Of a stretch of 64,000 nucleotides of DNA, positions 9,688 through 20,093 are shown in pieces. Position 1 is the first letter of the stretch. Every line of letters begins with the position of its first letter. Position numbers and translations under genes: made by a program. Location: positions 62,001-126,000 of the forward strand of contig NZ_SDLI01000004.1 in assembly GCF_004123195.1 (NCBI RefSeq), read 5' to 3'. This DNA is from Ammoniphilus sp. CFH 90114. GTDB lineage: Bacteria; Bacillota; Bacilli; Aneurinibacillales; RAOX-1. Under the pieces are notes generated by a model, which searched no databases, was not told the DNA's origin, and worked only from the letters and a program-made list of their open reading frames with translations.

Positions 9688-9987
9688 ATGGATCAAATCG
9701 AAGTAGGAGAAATTTTTACCCTTGTAGACGAAAACAATGAAGAGCAAGAAGTCGAAGTTTTAGGCATGATGGAGATTGAAGGCTCCAATTATATTGCAGT
9801 TAGCTTTGTCCAAGAAATTGAAGAAAACGAAGAGGAAGATATCGACGTGTTTTTCCTTCGCGTGGATGGTGACGGCGAACTCGCTGCCATTGAAAGCGAT
9901 GAAGAATTCGACAAAGTGGCTCAAGCGTTTGAATCCGCAATGGATGCCGAGCACGATTGCGACGATCCTACACATAACCACGGATAA
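9688..9987 (+). CDS. DUF1292 (YrzB-like) acidic protein
   Basis: Small acidic cytoplasmic protein of unknown role. The core (EVGEIFTLVDENNEEQEVEV) is typical of DUF1292. I chose ATG 9688, giving 99 residues, close to YrzB; the frame opens 22 codons earlier but that part does not resemble the family. The C-terminus is Asp/His-rich (DAEHDCDDPTHNHG) and may bind metal. Divergent from the nuclease gene; followed by a strong hairpin. Confidence 0.78.
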   Translation: MDQIEVGEIFTLVDENNEEQEVEVLGMMEIEGSNYIAVSFVQEIEENEEEDIDVFFLRVDGDGELAAIESDEEFDKVAQAFESAMDAEHDCDDPTHNHG

Positions 9988-9990
9988 TAG

Positions 9991-10020
9991 AATCCCCCTT
10001 CTTCCCGAAGGGGGATTTAT
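9991..10020. terminator. Bidirectional terminator
   Basis: Arms AATCCCCCTTC and GAAGGGGGATT with a 5-nt loop lie between the convergent DUF1292 and ypsA genes. The T-runs are short. Confidence 0.7.
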
Positions 10021-10025
10021 TCATG

Positions 10026-10574
10026 TTACCATCCCTGATTTAGATCATCGACTAGGCCCTGCAATTCCTCGGGCTCCATCACCCACAGCTTGTAAGCTTC
10101 TTTTTCCTGCTTTTTTTTAGCTTCCATAATGTAGTACCAAGGATACGTTCGCTCGACCCCATTAAAAAAGGTAATCAGTCCCTCGCTCTTCTCAATCAAA
10201 TATTTGTTCTTCTGTGCCAATTGCCAGGGCTGAACATACTCTCTCTTCGATATATAATCCACGTAGTCAGCCTGAGCCAGCACCTCGTGGTAGAGCTCTT
10301 GGGCATCTTCTTTCCAATTCTTCTCTTGATCAAAAAAGGGCAACAGCATCGCTAATTTAATATGGCGATACTCCTTGCGCAGTTCGGCTAGCCATCTGGC
10401 ACTGTAGAGCTCTAAACCTTGGCCTCCACTGCATAGGAACCATTCTGCACCCTCCTCAATCGCTTGTACTATTTTCCTTTGATAGGCGGTCTTCAAGTAA
10501 GGAAAGGCCGGATGCTTCTCCCCCCACAGCCCGATCTCTTGCTTCTTATGCCCGGTTAGGACAACCGTTTTCAT
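10026..10574 (-). CDS. ypsA: YpsA-like SLOG-family protein (DUF1273)
   Basis: 182 residues matching the YpsA/DUF1273 family of SLOG (Rossmann-like nucleotide-binding) proteins, linked in Bacillus to cell division and stress. The N-terminus (MKTVVLTGHKKQEIG) and the nucleotide-site-like FLCSGGQGLELYSARW fit the family. Start and the upstream gene's stop overlap by one base (TAATG), so the two are translationally coupled. Confidence 0.82.
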   Translation of the reverse strand: MKTVVLTGHKKQEIGLWGEKHPAFPYLKTAYQRKIVQAIEEGAEWFLCSGGQGLELYSARWLAELRKEYRHIKLAMLLPFFDQEKNWKEDAQELYHEVLAQADYVDYISKREYVQPWQLAQKNKYLIEKSEGLITFFNGVERTYPWYYIMEAKKKQEKEAYKLWVMEPEELQGLVDDLNQGW

Positions 10575-10735
10575 TATCGTTTCGATTTCGCCTGGATATG
10601 GCTCGAAAACGCCTCTTGGGCCATTTTGTCATAGTCCACCTTAAACTTTCCACGAGCAACCTGGATCCCCGCTATAACAAGAGCACCGCCATAGACAGCC
10701 ACAATCAGCAAACCTATAATCATCATGATACTCAC
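10574..10735 (-). CDS. Small single-helix membrane protein
   Basis: 53-residue protein with one membrane helix (MMIIGLLIVAVYGGALVIAG) and a basic cytoplasmic tail. The GTG start at 10735 has AAGGAG 9 nt upstream; the longer frame lacks a ribosome site. Coupled to ypsA by a one-base overlap. I do not recognise the family. Confidence 0.62.
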   Translation of the reverse strand: MSIMMIIGLLIVAVYGGALVIAGIQVARGKFKVDYDKMAQEAFSSHIQAKSKR

Positions 10736-10838
10736 GGATTCACCACTCCTTCCTTGAGGTATTATATCATACTGTCCTTGCACACGGGCTTTTCAATTGG
10801 ATAAAATAAGCCTATGAGAAAATATGGGGGACAAATAA

Positions 10839-11246
10839 ATGAACTTCTGCTGCGGGGCTGATATGCTTCTTACCATTGCCCATCTGAATTTAGAAGAAAC
10901 AACCATGAGAAATGTACCGATTTTGTTTTGTCTTGCTTGCGAAAATATGAACATCCATCCGGATGTGGAATTAGAGTTTGAACTGTTAAAGGAATACGCA
11001 TGTGGAGACCGAGCAGGAGAGGTGGATCTTCAACCTTACGTAAACAGATTGGCAAGAGAAAGGCTTTATGACCCTAAAAACCATGTGGAATATTTACGAA
11101 TGGAACATGTGGTCAAAGAACAGATTGATCGGGCCTTAGAGATGTACTCCGTAGCTCAGTCGACCGAAGACCCTGAATGGAAAGAAGAGCTCGTCCAACG
11201 CCTTGTGGCACTGAACGAGAAGGGGAAGAAAAAAGTACAGTCTTAA
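10839..11246 (+). CDS. Hypothetical protein with N-terminal cysteine pairs
   Basis: 135 residues. GGGGGA precedes the ATG by 7 nt. The N-terminus has FCCGADM and FCLACENMNIHP, two Cys clusters about 25 residues apart that could bind zinc; the rest is charged and helical. Convergent with nfo, overlapping it by 4 nt. Function not recognised. Confidence 0.7.
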   Translation: MNFCCGADMLLTIAHLNLEETTMRNVPILFCLACENMNIHPDVELEFELLKEYACGDRAGEVDLQPYVNRLARERLYDPKNHVEYLRMEHVVKEQIDRALEMYSVAQSTEDPEWKEELVQRLVALNEKGKKKVQS

Positions 11247-12076
11247 TGAAGCAACTCTTGCCTGATAAATTGAATTTCATCCTGATGGGTGTAGTTGTCC
11301 ATATTTGGCGTTTCCAAGATGAGGGGTAATTCTTGAATCACATGTGAGCGTAGAAACTCTATCATGGCTTCTCTTCCGATATGCCCCCTCCCGACATTGG
11401 CATGCCGATCCCGAAAGGAGGCATAGCCATAAGCGGAATCATTCAGGTGAACGGCTTTGAGATGGGAGAAATAGTCCAACGCTTCCCCTTGGGAGACAAT
11501 CTCGTCCCAATTGGATCCACTCCATAAACCGCTCGCATAGGCATGACAGGTATCGAGGCAATATCCAATCTTCTCTGGATAATCCGTTAACTTCCTTACC
11601 TGGACAAGCTCCTCGAGCGTGGTCCCCATCCTCACGCCTTGGCCGGCGTTATTTTCAATCAGAAGGAGGAGCTGACCCTTCCAGTCTCTCAGTACACTGT
11701 TTAGCATATCGATCATTAACTTATAGCCCTCTAGTGCATCTGCCCCTTTATATTTTCCGAAGTGCACCACTAACCCAATGGACCCACACGCTTCTGCTAT
11801 TTCCATGTCATTGGCTAAAGACGCCTTTAACACCTCACGCAGGTCGGGTTCCTCCTCAGAAAGATTCACAGGATAAGGAGCATGGGCGATGGATTCGATT
11901 CCATTTTCCCTGCAGAATACCGCACATCTGGCTGCATCCTTCGTATCGAATGCCTTCACCGTCAAGCTGCGGGGATTCTTAGGGAAGTATTGAAAGGATT
12001 GTGCCCCTATCTTCACCGCATGCTGTGCTGCCCCGATGTAACCATTCCGTATACTCACATGACTGCCAAGTTTCAT
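11243..12076 (-). CDS. nfo: Endonuclease IV (AP endonuclease)
   Basis: Zinc-dependent AP endonuclease of base-excision repair. 277 residues, normal length. The conserved metal-site motifs are intact: IAHAPYPVN, LLIENNAGQG, YCLDTCHAYASG, LKAVHLNDS, RHANVGRGHIG and LILETPNMD. Its start is ATG 12076 (MKLGSHVSI). It follows a small membrane-protein gene and a terminator on the same strand, so it probably has its own promoter. Confidence 0.95.
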   Translation of the reverse strand: MKLGSHVSIRNGYIGAAQHAVKIGAQSFQYFPKNPRSLTVKAFDTKDAARCAVFCRENGIESIAHAPYPVNLSEEEPDLREVLKASLANDMEIAEACGSIGLVVHFGKYKGADALEGYKLMIDMLNSVLRDWKGQLLLLIENNAGQGVRMGTTLEELVQVRKLTDYPEKIGYCLDTCHAYASGLWSGSNWDEIVSQGEALDYFSHLKAVHLNDSAYGYASFRDRHANVGRGHIGREAMIEFLRSHVIQELPLILETPNMDNYTHQDEIQFIRQELLH

Positions 12077-12098
12077 CTAAGTCCCTCCGATGACTAGC

Positions 12099-12126
12099 AA
12101 AAACACACCCTTATTCGAAGAGTGTG
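12099..12126 (-). terminator. Terminator of the small membrane-protein gene
   Basis: Minus strand: ACACACTCTT, loop CGAA, TAAGGGTGTGT, then TTTTTG. Lies 10 nt after the stop of the 55-residue gene. Confidence 0.78.
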
Positions 12127-12135
12127 TCCTCTGGT

Positions 12136-12303
12136 TTACCGTATTCTTTGTTTTTGCCGAACGAAAAATCGAATAGCATAGAGGGCTCCTGCCCAAACCA
12201 GGGTAGCGAGTGCCGCTGTACTAATCCAATTTTCTGTTCCCAAGGCAAAATACAGAGCAATATGAGCAACAAATATAATCCCAATCCAAGCTAGTAAGTT
12301 CAT
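12136..12303 (-). CDS. Small two-helix membrane protein (55 residues)
   Basis: A short open frame with AGGAGGGAG 5 nt before its ATG and a terminator right after its stop. It encodes two hydrophobic segments (LLAWIGIIFVAHIALYFAL and ISTAALATLVWAGALYA) and a strongly basic C-terminus (RQKQRIR). Codon quality and flanking signals support a real gene. No family recognised. Confidence 0.72.
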   Translation of the reverse strand: MNLLAWIGIIFVAHIALYFALGTENWISTAALATLVWAGALYAIRFFVRQKQRIR

Positions 12304-12359
12304 GCTCTGCTCCCTCCTAATCCCTTTGATTTTTCCAGTATGTGATAATCGAAGGGACT

Positions 12360-12716
12360 TTATTCGAAGAATTCTCTTCTAGAGGCGTGAACCGCATCCA
12401 CTAAGGAAGCAACCGATATAGGATAAGTATACTCATCCTCACCTACTACATGAAGGGTCTGGCGGAGAGGATCAAACTTTTTTACTTTACCTGTAAAGTG
12501 TTTAAATCTTTTATCCGCAAAGAAAGTAAGAGTGACCTCTACCCCTTCTCCCATCGCTTCCTGAATGATATATTGAATTTCTTCCCATCGATCTTCCGTC
12601 AGTTCTGGACAGCTCTCTTCCTCTTGAGAGAGTTCAAGTTGCTGCAGTAACTTGCGATGCTCCGGCAACATCATCGTTGACCACTTTATATTCCCACGAT
12701 CCCGAAGGTTATCCAT
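12360..12716 (-). CDS. YolD-like protein, probable SOS gene
   Basis: 118 residues of the YolD-like family, recognised by RDRGNIKWSTMMLPEH; these proteins often accompany Y-family polymerases such as UvrX, but no polymerase gene is next to it here. ATG 12716 (MDNL) has GGAGGGG 3-4 nt upstream; a TTG 12 nt earlier lies within that ribosome site. The promoter carries two LexA-type boxes (see 12733-12790), so DNA-damage control is likely. Confidence 0.83.
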   Translation of the reverse strand: MDNLRDRGNIKWSTMMLPEHRKLLQQLELSQEEESCPELTEDRWEEIQYIIQEAMGEGVEVTLTFFADKRFKHFTGKVKKFDPLRQTLHVVGEDEYTYPISVASLVDAVHASRREFFE

Positions 12717-12732
12717 ATTCCCCTCCAAAAAA

Positions 12733-12790
12733 GAAACGTTTGTTCTCTTATTATACCATCCTCACCTGTAGGTATGCAAACAAACGTTCT
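12733..12790 (-). promoter_or_regulatory. SigA promoter with two LexA boxes ahead of yolD
   Basis: Minus strand: TTGCAT (12779-12774), 18-nt spacer, TATAAT (12755-12750). AGAACGTTTGTTTG (12790-12777) overlaps the -35, and AGAACAAACGTTTC (12746-12733) lies just past the -10. The second matches the Gram-positive LexA consensus CGAACRNRYGTTYC at 13 of 14 places. Confidence 0.8.
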
Positions 12791-12799
12791 TGTTCAGAG

Positions 12800-12992
12800 G
12801 GGATAACCGACGTAACTTCCGCTATTTCAGAAAATGAGGCCATACCGGTCAAAATAAGGGGACAGACTCCGCTTATCGGCTTCAAACTCAAGGGATTTAA
12901 GCATTTTTAGCAACATAAAGGAAAAAAATCCGCCTAAACTAGCCTATTTTCACACCAACAGCAAAATAAGGGAAAAATCTCCGGCTATTCCT
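12800..12992. repeat. Intergenic palindromic repeats, cluster B
   Basis: Four units of the GGAA/TTCC-AATA palindrome family, near 12800-12828, 12850-12879, 12914-12946 and 12962-12992, between the yolD promoter and the hydrolase gene. Units run like AAAATAAGGG ... CTCCGGCTATT. No gene seen. Confidence 0.6.
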
Positions 12993-13005
12993 CAGAGGAC
13001 CAACC

Positions 13006-13812
13006 CTAAGTACGAACCAACCCTAGAAACTGAACCGCTTCCTCACCTGCTTGAATCAAGGCCTCCGTGGCTGTTGGGGTATCAAAGGAATGAGGAGCAG
13101 ATGCAACCTCAAGTATCTTCTTTTCCTGTGTTCCAAGGGTGTTAAAAAGGCGAACGGATTGCGATGGAGGGACTACGGGATCTTCGTTGGAGTAGATGAT
13201 CACCGAACGTGCCTGTATCCCTTGATAATCAACAGGGTTAAAACGAGACAGATCGCGGTAGAACTCATAGGCAAGCGGATAGCTTGTTTGATCCTTCTGG
13301 TTATAAATAGGAAACGTCTTTTCCTGCTCCCATTTCGCTAGAGCAGCCTTCACATCGCCATACGTCGCCTTAGCCACACCTAAGATGATATCTCGAATGG
13401 AAAAGGGAGGAGCGACTAACAGTAAACCATCCACCTCGTTTTGCAAAGCGAAGTTGGCGGACACCGTGCAGCCCATACTGTGGCCGATTAAATAGATCCT
13501 TTCATAACGATTACGATAGGCATCATAGACCACCTTTAGGTCCTCAATCTCTCCTGTGATCGTATGGTCGCGAAAGGATCCATCGGAGTCATTCAAGTTA
13601 TTCGTAAAATCAACGGAAACATTCGAAATTTCTTTATGATTCAAGTATTTTCTGAGTGAGGCGATCACATGGGAGTTGGAACTTCCCGTAAATCCATGGG
13701 AAAGTATAAAGAGTTGCTTATCGTCATGATGATGTTCTACATGGTGGATTTTTAGACCTTGCTGATTATGTAAATATCGTTTCACTTTTGGCTTCCCTCT
13801 CTTTTCCTCCAT
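13006..13812 (-). CDS. Alpha/beta hydrolase
   Basis: 268-residue serine hydrolase without signal peptide. The oxyanion segment is LSHGFTGSS, the nucleophile elbow IYLIGHSMGCTVS, the acid probably NEDPVVPPS and the histidine PHSFDTP. Resembles the lysophospholipase/cinnamoyl-esterase-like group; substrate unknown. The start at 13812 has GGGGGA rather far upstream; an internal GTG (VKRYLHNQQ) 24 nt later is an alternative with GAGGGA before it. Confidence 0.82.
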   Translation of the reverse strand: MEEKRGKPKVKRYLHNQQGLKIHHVEHHHDDKQLFILSHGFTGSSNSHVIASLRKYLNHKEISNVSVDFTNNLNDSDGSFRDHTITGEIEDLKVVYDAYRNRYERIYLIGHSMGCTVSANFALQNEVDGLLLVAPPFSIRDIILGVAKATYGDVKAALAKWEQEKTFPIYNQKDQTSYPLAYEFYRDLSRFNPVDYQGIQARSVIIYSNEDPVVPPSQSVRLFNTLGTQEKKILEVASAPHSFDTPTATEALIQAGEEAVQFLGLVRT

Positions 13813-13865
13813 AATATATTAGTTTCCCCCAAATTTCGGTTGAAAGCAACCTGTCATACCAGAAA

Positions 13866-13894
13866 AAAACACACTCGCTTCAAGCACGAGTGCT
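13866..13894 (-). terminator. Terminator of the 13893-14393 gene
   Basis: Minus strand: CACTCG ... CGAGTG hairpin, then GTTTTTTTC, overlapping the end of the preceding gene. Confidence 0.7.
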
Positions 13895-14393
13895 ACGACT
13901 TATAGAATGTGTTTGTCTTTTCCATCAACTCTTTAAGCAAGGATAATGCCCGCTTGAGTCCTTCTTCCTTGCCGAGCAGGAACTGAGCTTCTGCCTTTGT
14001 TTCAGTAGGGAGCTTCGAAACAATACTAGCCTCCTCCTCAAACATTTTACATAGAACATTAAGCTGAAGCTTGCCTAACTCTCGATCCATTTCTTTGTCT
14101 TTTTCCTTCGCCTTATTCCTCAGTACAGCCTCTTCCACATATCGATCAACTTCGTTATCTTTGTAACGCTTCGCGCTCTTAATAATGTCCGAAAACTCAT
14201 CTGTGCGGTTGGGAATGGCTTTAATGTGGTGCCCTAAATGACAGAGAAGGAAACGACAGAGCAATTCATCACTCTGCATCCGCTGATTATGCAACAAAGA
14301 ATACTCCCCTTCAAAGTGCCCTTCCTTCTCCACGTAGTGCCCTAAAGAACTGTATTCATCACAGTACGTGCAGTAGAGAAGATATTCCCTCAA
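13893..14393 (-). CDS. Hypothetical protein with CxxC start
   Basis: 166 residues. The N-terminal YCTYCDEYSSLGHYVEKEGH and later LLCHLGHHIKAI offer two Cys and several His residues that could hold a metal; the C-terminal half is charged and likely helical. Single gene with its own terminator. Family not recognised. Confidence 0.7.
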   Translation of the reverse strand: MREYLLYCTYCDEYSSLGHYVEKEGHFEGEYSLLHNQRMQSDELLCRFLLCHLGHHIKAIPNRTDEFSDIIKSAKRYKDNEVDRYVEEAVLRNKAKEKDKEMDRELGKLQLNVLCKMFEEEASIVSKLPTETKAEAQFLLGKEEGLKRALSLLKELMEKTNTFYKS

Positions 14394-14648
14394 GTTATCA
14401 CCTCAAAAAAGGATTTATACCAGTATATGTGACATAACCTAGTCTTCGTGAGTCCATTTCCTTCTTCTTACACTGTTTTGTAACAACTTAAAATTTTTTC
14501 TTTTTGTTTAATAACACGAGATAAAGAAAGAAAATTCGAGCAAAAGGGGTAAAACAACGGGATAAGCCTCTAAAACAGCATTTTGTGATTTCTTACTGTT
14601 ATAGTACATTATATATAAATCAAACACACATCATGGAGGGGATAGAAG

Positions 14649-14798
14649 ATGATCCAATCAACAACTGAATTTTTTAGAATGCTACCTTCGAAGTGCTGCA
14701 CGAAGTGCGGGAATAAAATAAATGAACAAGCTGATTGCTATACGGTAACTTGTGAAGACTGTAATGATTTCCAACACTATGCTATTCATCAGAACTAA
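14649..14798 (+). CDS. yhfH: YhfH-like small zinc-ribbon protein
   Basis: 49-residue protein. GGAGGGG lies 7 nt before the ATG and a terminator follows directly. The sequence starts MIQSTTEFFRMLPSKCC and has two Cys pairs (CTKCG and CEDC), which fits the YhfH family of very small Bacillales proteins of unknown role and suggests a zinc ribbon. The 250 bases upstream hold only an AT-rich promoter-like region. Confidence 0.8.
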   Translation: MIQSTTEFFRMLPSKCCTKCGNKINEQADCYTVTCEDCNDFQHYAIHQN

Positions 14799-14801
14799 AT
14801 A

Positions 14802-14843
14802 AAAAAGTCATTCCACAAGGTAATCCCCATGGAATGACTTTTC
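14802..14843. terminator. Bidirectional terminator between yhfH and pdhD
   Basis: AAAAGTCATTCCA and TGGAATGACTTTT form a 13-bp stem with T-runs on both strands. It serves the convergent yhfH and pdh operon. Confidence 0.88.
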
Positions 14844-14848
14844 TCTTG

Positions 14849-16261
14849 TTATTTATTGATTTGATGAATCGCGTGACCTAAGGCTCCTTCAGCCGCTTCC
14901 ATCACAATCTCTCCTAATGTCGGATGAGCATGGATCGTGAGAGTAATATCCTCTAGCGTAGTTCCCATCTCAATCGCTAAGGCCACTTCTGCAATTAGGT
15001 TAGACGCTTCCGGCCCCACAATTTGTGCACCAAGGACAAGTCCTGTTTCTTTATCTCCGATAATCTTTACAAAACCTTCCCCTACATTCATTGATAAGGC
15101 ACGACCATTCGCAGCATAAGGGAATTTTCCTACTAACACCTCATACCCCTGATCTTTAGCTTCCGTTTCACTTAAACCGACACTAGCAATCTCCGGATCG
15201 CAGAAGACGACGGCAGGAATTGCTTTATAATCAATCATGCTAGGAAGACCTGCAATGACTTCAGCCGCTACTTTTCCTTCATAGGAAGCCTTATGGGCCA
15301 AGGCTGGTCCTTCGATGACATCCCCAATGGCATAGACATTTGGAACATTCGTCTTACACTGATGATCCACTTTAATCAAGCCACGATCGGTCATCTCCAT
15401 ATTAATTGCTTCTAGTCCTAATTCATCTGTATTCGGGCGTCGTCCGACCGTAACCAATACATAATCAGCTGTTACTTTCTTTTCTTCACCCTTCACGGTG
15501 AACGTAACCGTAGCTTCGCTATCTGTTTGTTCCACACTTTGAGCTAGAGCTTCCGTGTGTGTTGTAACACCAAGCTTCTTGAGATTACGTTCTACCCAGC
15601 GTGACATTTCCTTCTCAAAACCAGGAAGAATGGAATTGGATCCTTCAAGAATCGTGACTTCCGTACCGAATTTAGCATAGGTTTGCCCCAACTCAATCCC
15701 GATATAGCCACCACCAATGACGACCATACTCTTTGGAATTTCTTGAAGTTCAAGAGCTTCCGTAGAAGAGAGAACGCGGTTTCCATATGGGAAAGCCTTC
15801 AACTCAATCGGACGAGATCCTGTTGCAATGATGCAGTGCTCAAAACGGTAGCGATTCACTTCATAGTTATCGAAGACGCGAACCTCATTCTCATTCACAA
15901 ACAGCACTTCACCCTTCAGGCGTTGAATCTTGTTCCCTTTAAGCAAGGAAGCGACTCCGCCCGTGAGCTTGTTTACCACACTCTTTTTCCACTCTTGAAC
16001 CTTAGAGAAGTCCACTTGAACATTCTCCGCACGGATTCCGATATCGGAAGCATGGTGCATCGATTCGTATTGATGCGCTGCTGTAATCAAGGCCTTCGAA
16101 GGAATGCAGCCACGATTTAAGCAAACGCCACCCACTTCATCTTTATCGACGATGGCAACAGACTTTCCTAATTGAGCTGCACGGATCGCCGCTACGTAAC
16201 CGCCAGGACCTGCTCCGATGACAAGAACATCAATTTCTGTTGTAAATTCTCCTACAACCAT
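14849..16261 (-). CDS. pdhD: Dihydrolipoyl dehydrogenase (E3)
   Basis: FAD enzyme that reoxidises the lipoyl arm of pyruvate dehydrogenase with NAD. 470 residues. FAD site VLVIGAGPGGYVAA; redox disulfide VCLNRGCIPSK (C47 and C52); NAD site MVVIGGGYIGIELG; C-terminal catalytic pair in TIHAHPTLGE. GGAGG precedes the ATG. Last gene of pdhABCD. A useful in-window comparison for the TGA-containing relative at 44850-46205. Confidence 0.96.
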   Translation of the reverse strand: MVVGEFTTEIDVLVIGAGPGGYVAAIRAAQLGKSVAIVDKDEVGGVCLNRGCIPSKALITAAHQYESMHHASDIGIRAENVQVDFSKVQEWKKSVVNKLTGGVASLLKGNKIQRLKGEVLFVNENEVRVFDNYEVNRYRFEHCIIATGSRPIELKAFPYGNRVLSSTEALELQEIPKSMVVIGGGYIGIELGQTYAKFGTEVTILEGSNSILPGFEKEMSRWVERNLKKLGVTTHTEALAQSVEQTDSEATVTFTVKGEEKKVTADYVLVTVGRRPNTDELGLEAINMEMTDRGLIKVDHQCKTNVPNVYAIGDVIEGPALAHKASYEGKVAAEVIAGLPSMIDYKAIPAVVFCDPEIASVGLSETEAKDQGYEVLVGKFPYAANGRALSMNVGEGFVKIIGDKETGLVLGAQIVGPEASNLIAEVALAIEMGTTLEDITLTIHAHPTLGEIVMEAAEGALGHAIHQINK

Positions 16262-16265
16262 GGAA

Positions 16266-17585
16266 TTAAACCTCCATCACAAGCAGCTGAGGATCTGCAA
16301 GCAACTGCTTGATATAGTTTAAAAAGTTCTGGGCTGTCGCACCGTCAATCAAACGATGGTCAAAGCTTAGAGATAGCGCCATAACAGGAGCAGCCACGAT
16401 CTGTCCATCTTTTACGACTGGCTTTTCTGTGATACGACCAGTTCCAAGAATCGCCACTTCCGGGTGGTTGATCACAGGAGTGAAGAACATTCCACCAGCA
16501 GACCCGATGTTCGTAATCGTAATCGTGCTTCCCTTCAATTCATGAGAAGCAAGTTTGCCTTCGCGTCCACGGGCAGCAAGATCCTTAATCTCTCCGGCAA
16601 TGCTCCAGATGCTCTTACGATCGGCGTCCGTTACCACAGGAACAATCAATCCATTATCCGTATCGGTAGCAATGCCCACGTTATAGTACTTCTTGTAGAC
16701 AATTTCGTTCTTCTCATCATCAATAGAAGCATTCAACTCTGGATACTGACGGCATGCTGCAACGAGCGCCTTCGCAATGAATGGCAAGTACGTAAGCTTC
16801 AAGCCTTTCTTCTCAGCAAAAGCCTTGTTCGCCTTGCTGCGAAGAGCCACTAATTCTGTTACGTCTACTTCATCCATTAAGGTTACATGCGGTGCCGTCT
16901 GCTTAGATTTCACCATGGCATTCGCAATGACTTTACGGATTCCTTTTAATGGTACGCGTTCTTCTACACGATCTCCCGTAGTTACTGTAACTGTAGGAGC
17001 AGAAGGTGCTGAGACTTTCGCTTCAACAGCTGGAGTGGCTTCTTGAGCCGGTGCAGCCGCTTCTACCGCCGGTTGAGCTCCACCGGATACGAAGTTCAAC
17101 ACATCCTCACGCGTGATACGGCCGTTTCTTCCTGTACCCGTTACTTCTACTAAGAAGATTCCTTTTTCTCTAGCCAACTTGCGCACGCTTGGAGTCGCCA
17201 TGACTTTACGGTTGGTCGTTGCTGGTGCAGCTACAGAAACAGCGCCTGCTGCCATAGGGGTTTCGATCGTAGCTGCAGCTACATTAGCCGCTACTCCTCC
17301 ACCTACTGCACATTCCACTCTTTCTTCTTCCGCGTTGCCTGCTCCCTCTACTTCAAACACAAGGATGACATCTTCCACTGTACATACCGTACCTTCTGCC
17401 ACCTTAATTTCTACGATCTTTCCGCTCACAGGAGAAGGCAATTCTACAACAGACTTGTCGTTTTGGACATCTGCTATAATTTGGTCTTCTTCTACTTGAT
17501 CGCCTGGCTTAATATGCCACTTGACGATTTCCCCTTCGTGGATTCCTTCACCCAATTCTGGGAGTTTCATCTGATACAATGCCAT
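16266..17585 (-). CDS. pdhC: Dihydrolipoyl acetyltransferase (E2)
   Basis: Core of the pyruvate dehydrogenase complex. 439 residues with one lipoyl domain (lipoylated Lys in VQNDKSVVELPSP), an Ala/Pro-rich linker, an E1/E3-binding domain (ATPSVRKLAREKGI), another linker, and the catalytic domain ending in SFDHRLIDGATAQNFL. Lies 4 nt before pdhD and 27 nt after pdhB. Confidence 0.96.
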   Translation of the reverse strand: MALYQMKLPELGEGIHEGEIVKWHIKPGDQVEEDQIIADVQNDKSVVELPSPVSGKIVEIKVAEGTVCTVEDVILVFEVEGAGNAEEERVECAVGGGVAANVAAATIETPMAAGAVSVAAPATTNRKVMATPSVRKLAREKGIFLVEVTGTGRNGRITREDVLNFVSGGAQPAVEAAAPAQEATPAVEAKVSAPSAPTVTVTTGDRVEERVPLKGIRKVIANAMVKSKQTAPHVTLMDEVDVTELVALRSKANKAFAEKKGLKLTYLPFIAKALVAACRQYPELNASIDDEKNEIVYKKYYNVGIATDTDNGLIVPVVTDADRKSIWSIAGEIKDLAARGREGKLASHELKGSTITITNIGSAGGMFFTPVINHPEVAILGTGRITEKPVVKDGQIVAAPVMALSLSFDHRLIDGATAQNFLNYIKQLLADPQLLVMEV

Positions 17586-17612
17586 CTCGAAAACCTCCGA
17601 TCTTCTTGTGAT

Positions 17613-18593
17613 TTAGAAATCAAGTACTTTATTCAACGCATCGACAACTCGAGCTGGATTCGGTAACCATTCATCTTCAATTTGTGCGAATGGATATACG
17701 GTATCTGGAGCTGTTACACGCAGTACAGGAGCTTCAAGAGAAAGGATGGCTTTCTCATTGATCTGGGCAATAATCTCAGCAGCTACACCGGAAGTCTTTT
17801 GAGCTTCTTGAACAACGATTGCACGGTTCGTTTTCTCCACAGAGGCAACGATCGTATCGATATCGATCGGGCTAATCGTGCGAAGGTCGATCACTTCCAC
17901 TTTCGCTCCTCTTGCCTTTTCAATTTCTTCTGCCGCTTTTAACGAAGTATGAACCATCGCACCATACGTAATAATGGTCACGTCGCTTCCTTCTCTAACG
18001 ACATTCGCTTTTCCTAATGGAATGGAATAGTCACCTTCAGGAACTTCTCCACGGAAAGAACGATACAACTTCATATGCTCTAAGAAAATAACAGGGTCAT
18101 TATCTCGAATAGCGGAAATTAATAGTCCCTTTGCATCGTAAGGGTTGGAAGGGATAACGACCTTCAACCCTGGAGTTTGAAGCATTAAGCCTTCTAAGCT
18201 GTCGGCATGAAGCTCAGGTGTCTTTACCCCACCCCCGAACGGAGAACGGAAGGTAATTGGGCTGCTATACTTTCCGCCGGAACGATAACGCATACGTGCT
18301 GCTTGAGCCGCTACAGAATCAAACACTTCAAATACAAATCCAAAGAACTGAATCTCTGCAATAGGACGGAACCCTTGTAAAGTAAGACCTACGGCCAATC
18401 CACCGATTCCGGATTCAGCAAGCGGAGTATCGAATACACGATCTTCCCCAAATTGCTTTTGCAATCCATCCGTCGCACGGAATACCCCTCCGTTCAACCC
18501 TACATCTTCCCCGAACAATAGTACGTTCGGATCGCGTTCTAATTCTACGCGCATCGCATCCGTAATCGCTTGAATCATAGTCATTTGAGCCAT
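17613..18593 (-). CDS. pdhB: Pyruvate dehydrogenase E1 beta subunit
   Basis: 326 residues. Transketolase-like E1 beta chain; with PdhA it decarboxylates pyruvate on thiamine diphosphate. Typical segments: [32 protein letters not shown] and [18 protein letters not shown]. It begins 2 nt after the pdhA stop, within the same operon. Confidence 0.96.
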   Translation of the reverse strand: MAQMTMIQAITDAMRVELERDPNVLLFGEDVGLNGGVFRATDGLQKQFGEDRVFDTPLAESGIGGLAVGLTLQGFRPIAEIQFFGFVFEVFDSVAAQAARMRYRSGGKYSSPITFRSPFGGGVKTPELHADSLEGLMLQTPGLKVVIPSNPYDAKGLLISAIRDNDPVIFLEHMKLYRSFRGEVPEGDYSIPLGKANVVREGSDVTIITYGAMVHTSLKAAEEIEKARGAKVEVIDLRTISPIDIDTIVASVEKTNRAIVVQEAQKTSGVAAEIIAQINEKAILSLEAPVLRVTAPDTVYPFAQIEDEWLPNPARVVDALNKVLDF

Positions 18594-18595
18594 GA

Positions 18596-20093
<1,498 letters not shown>

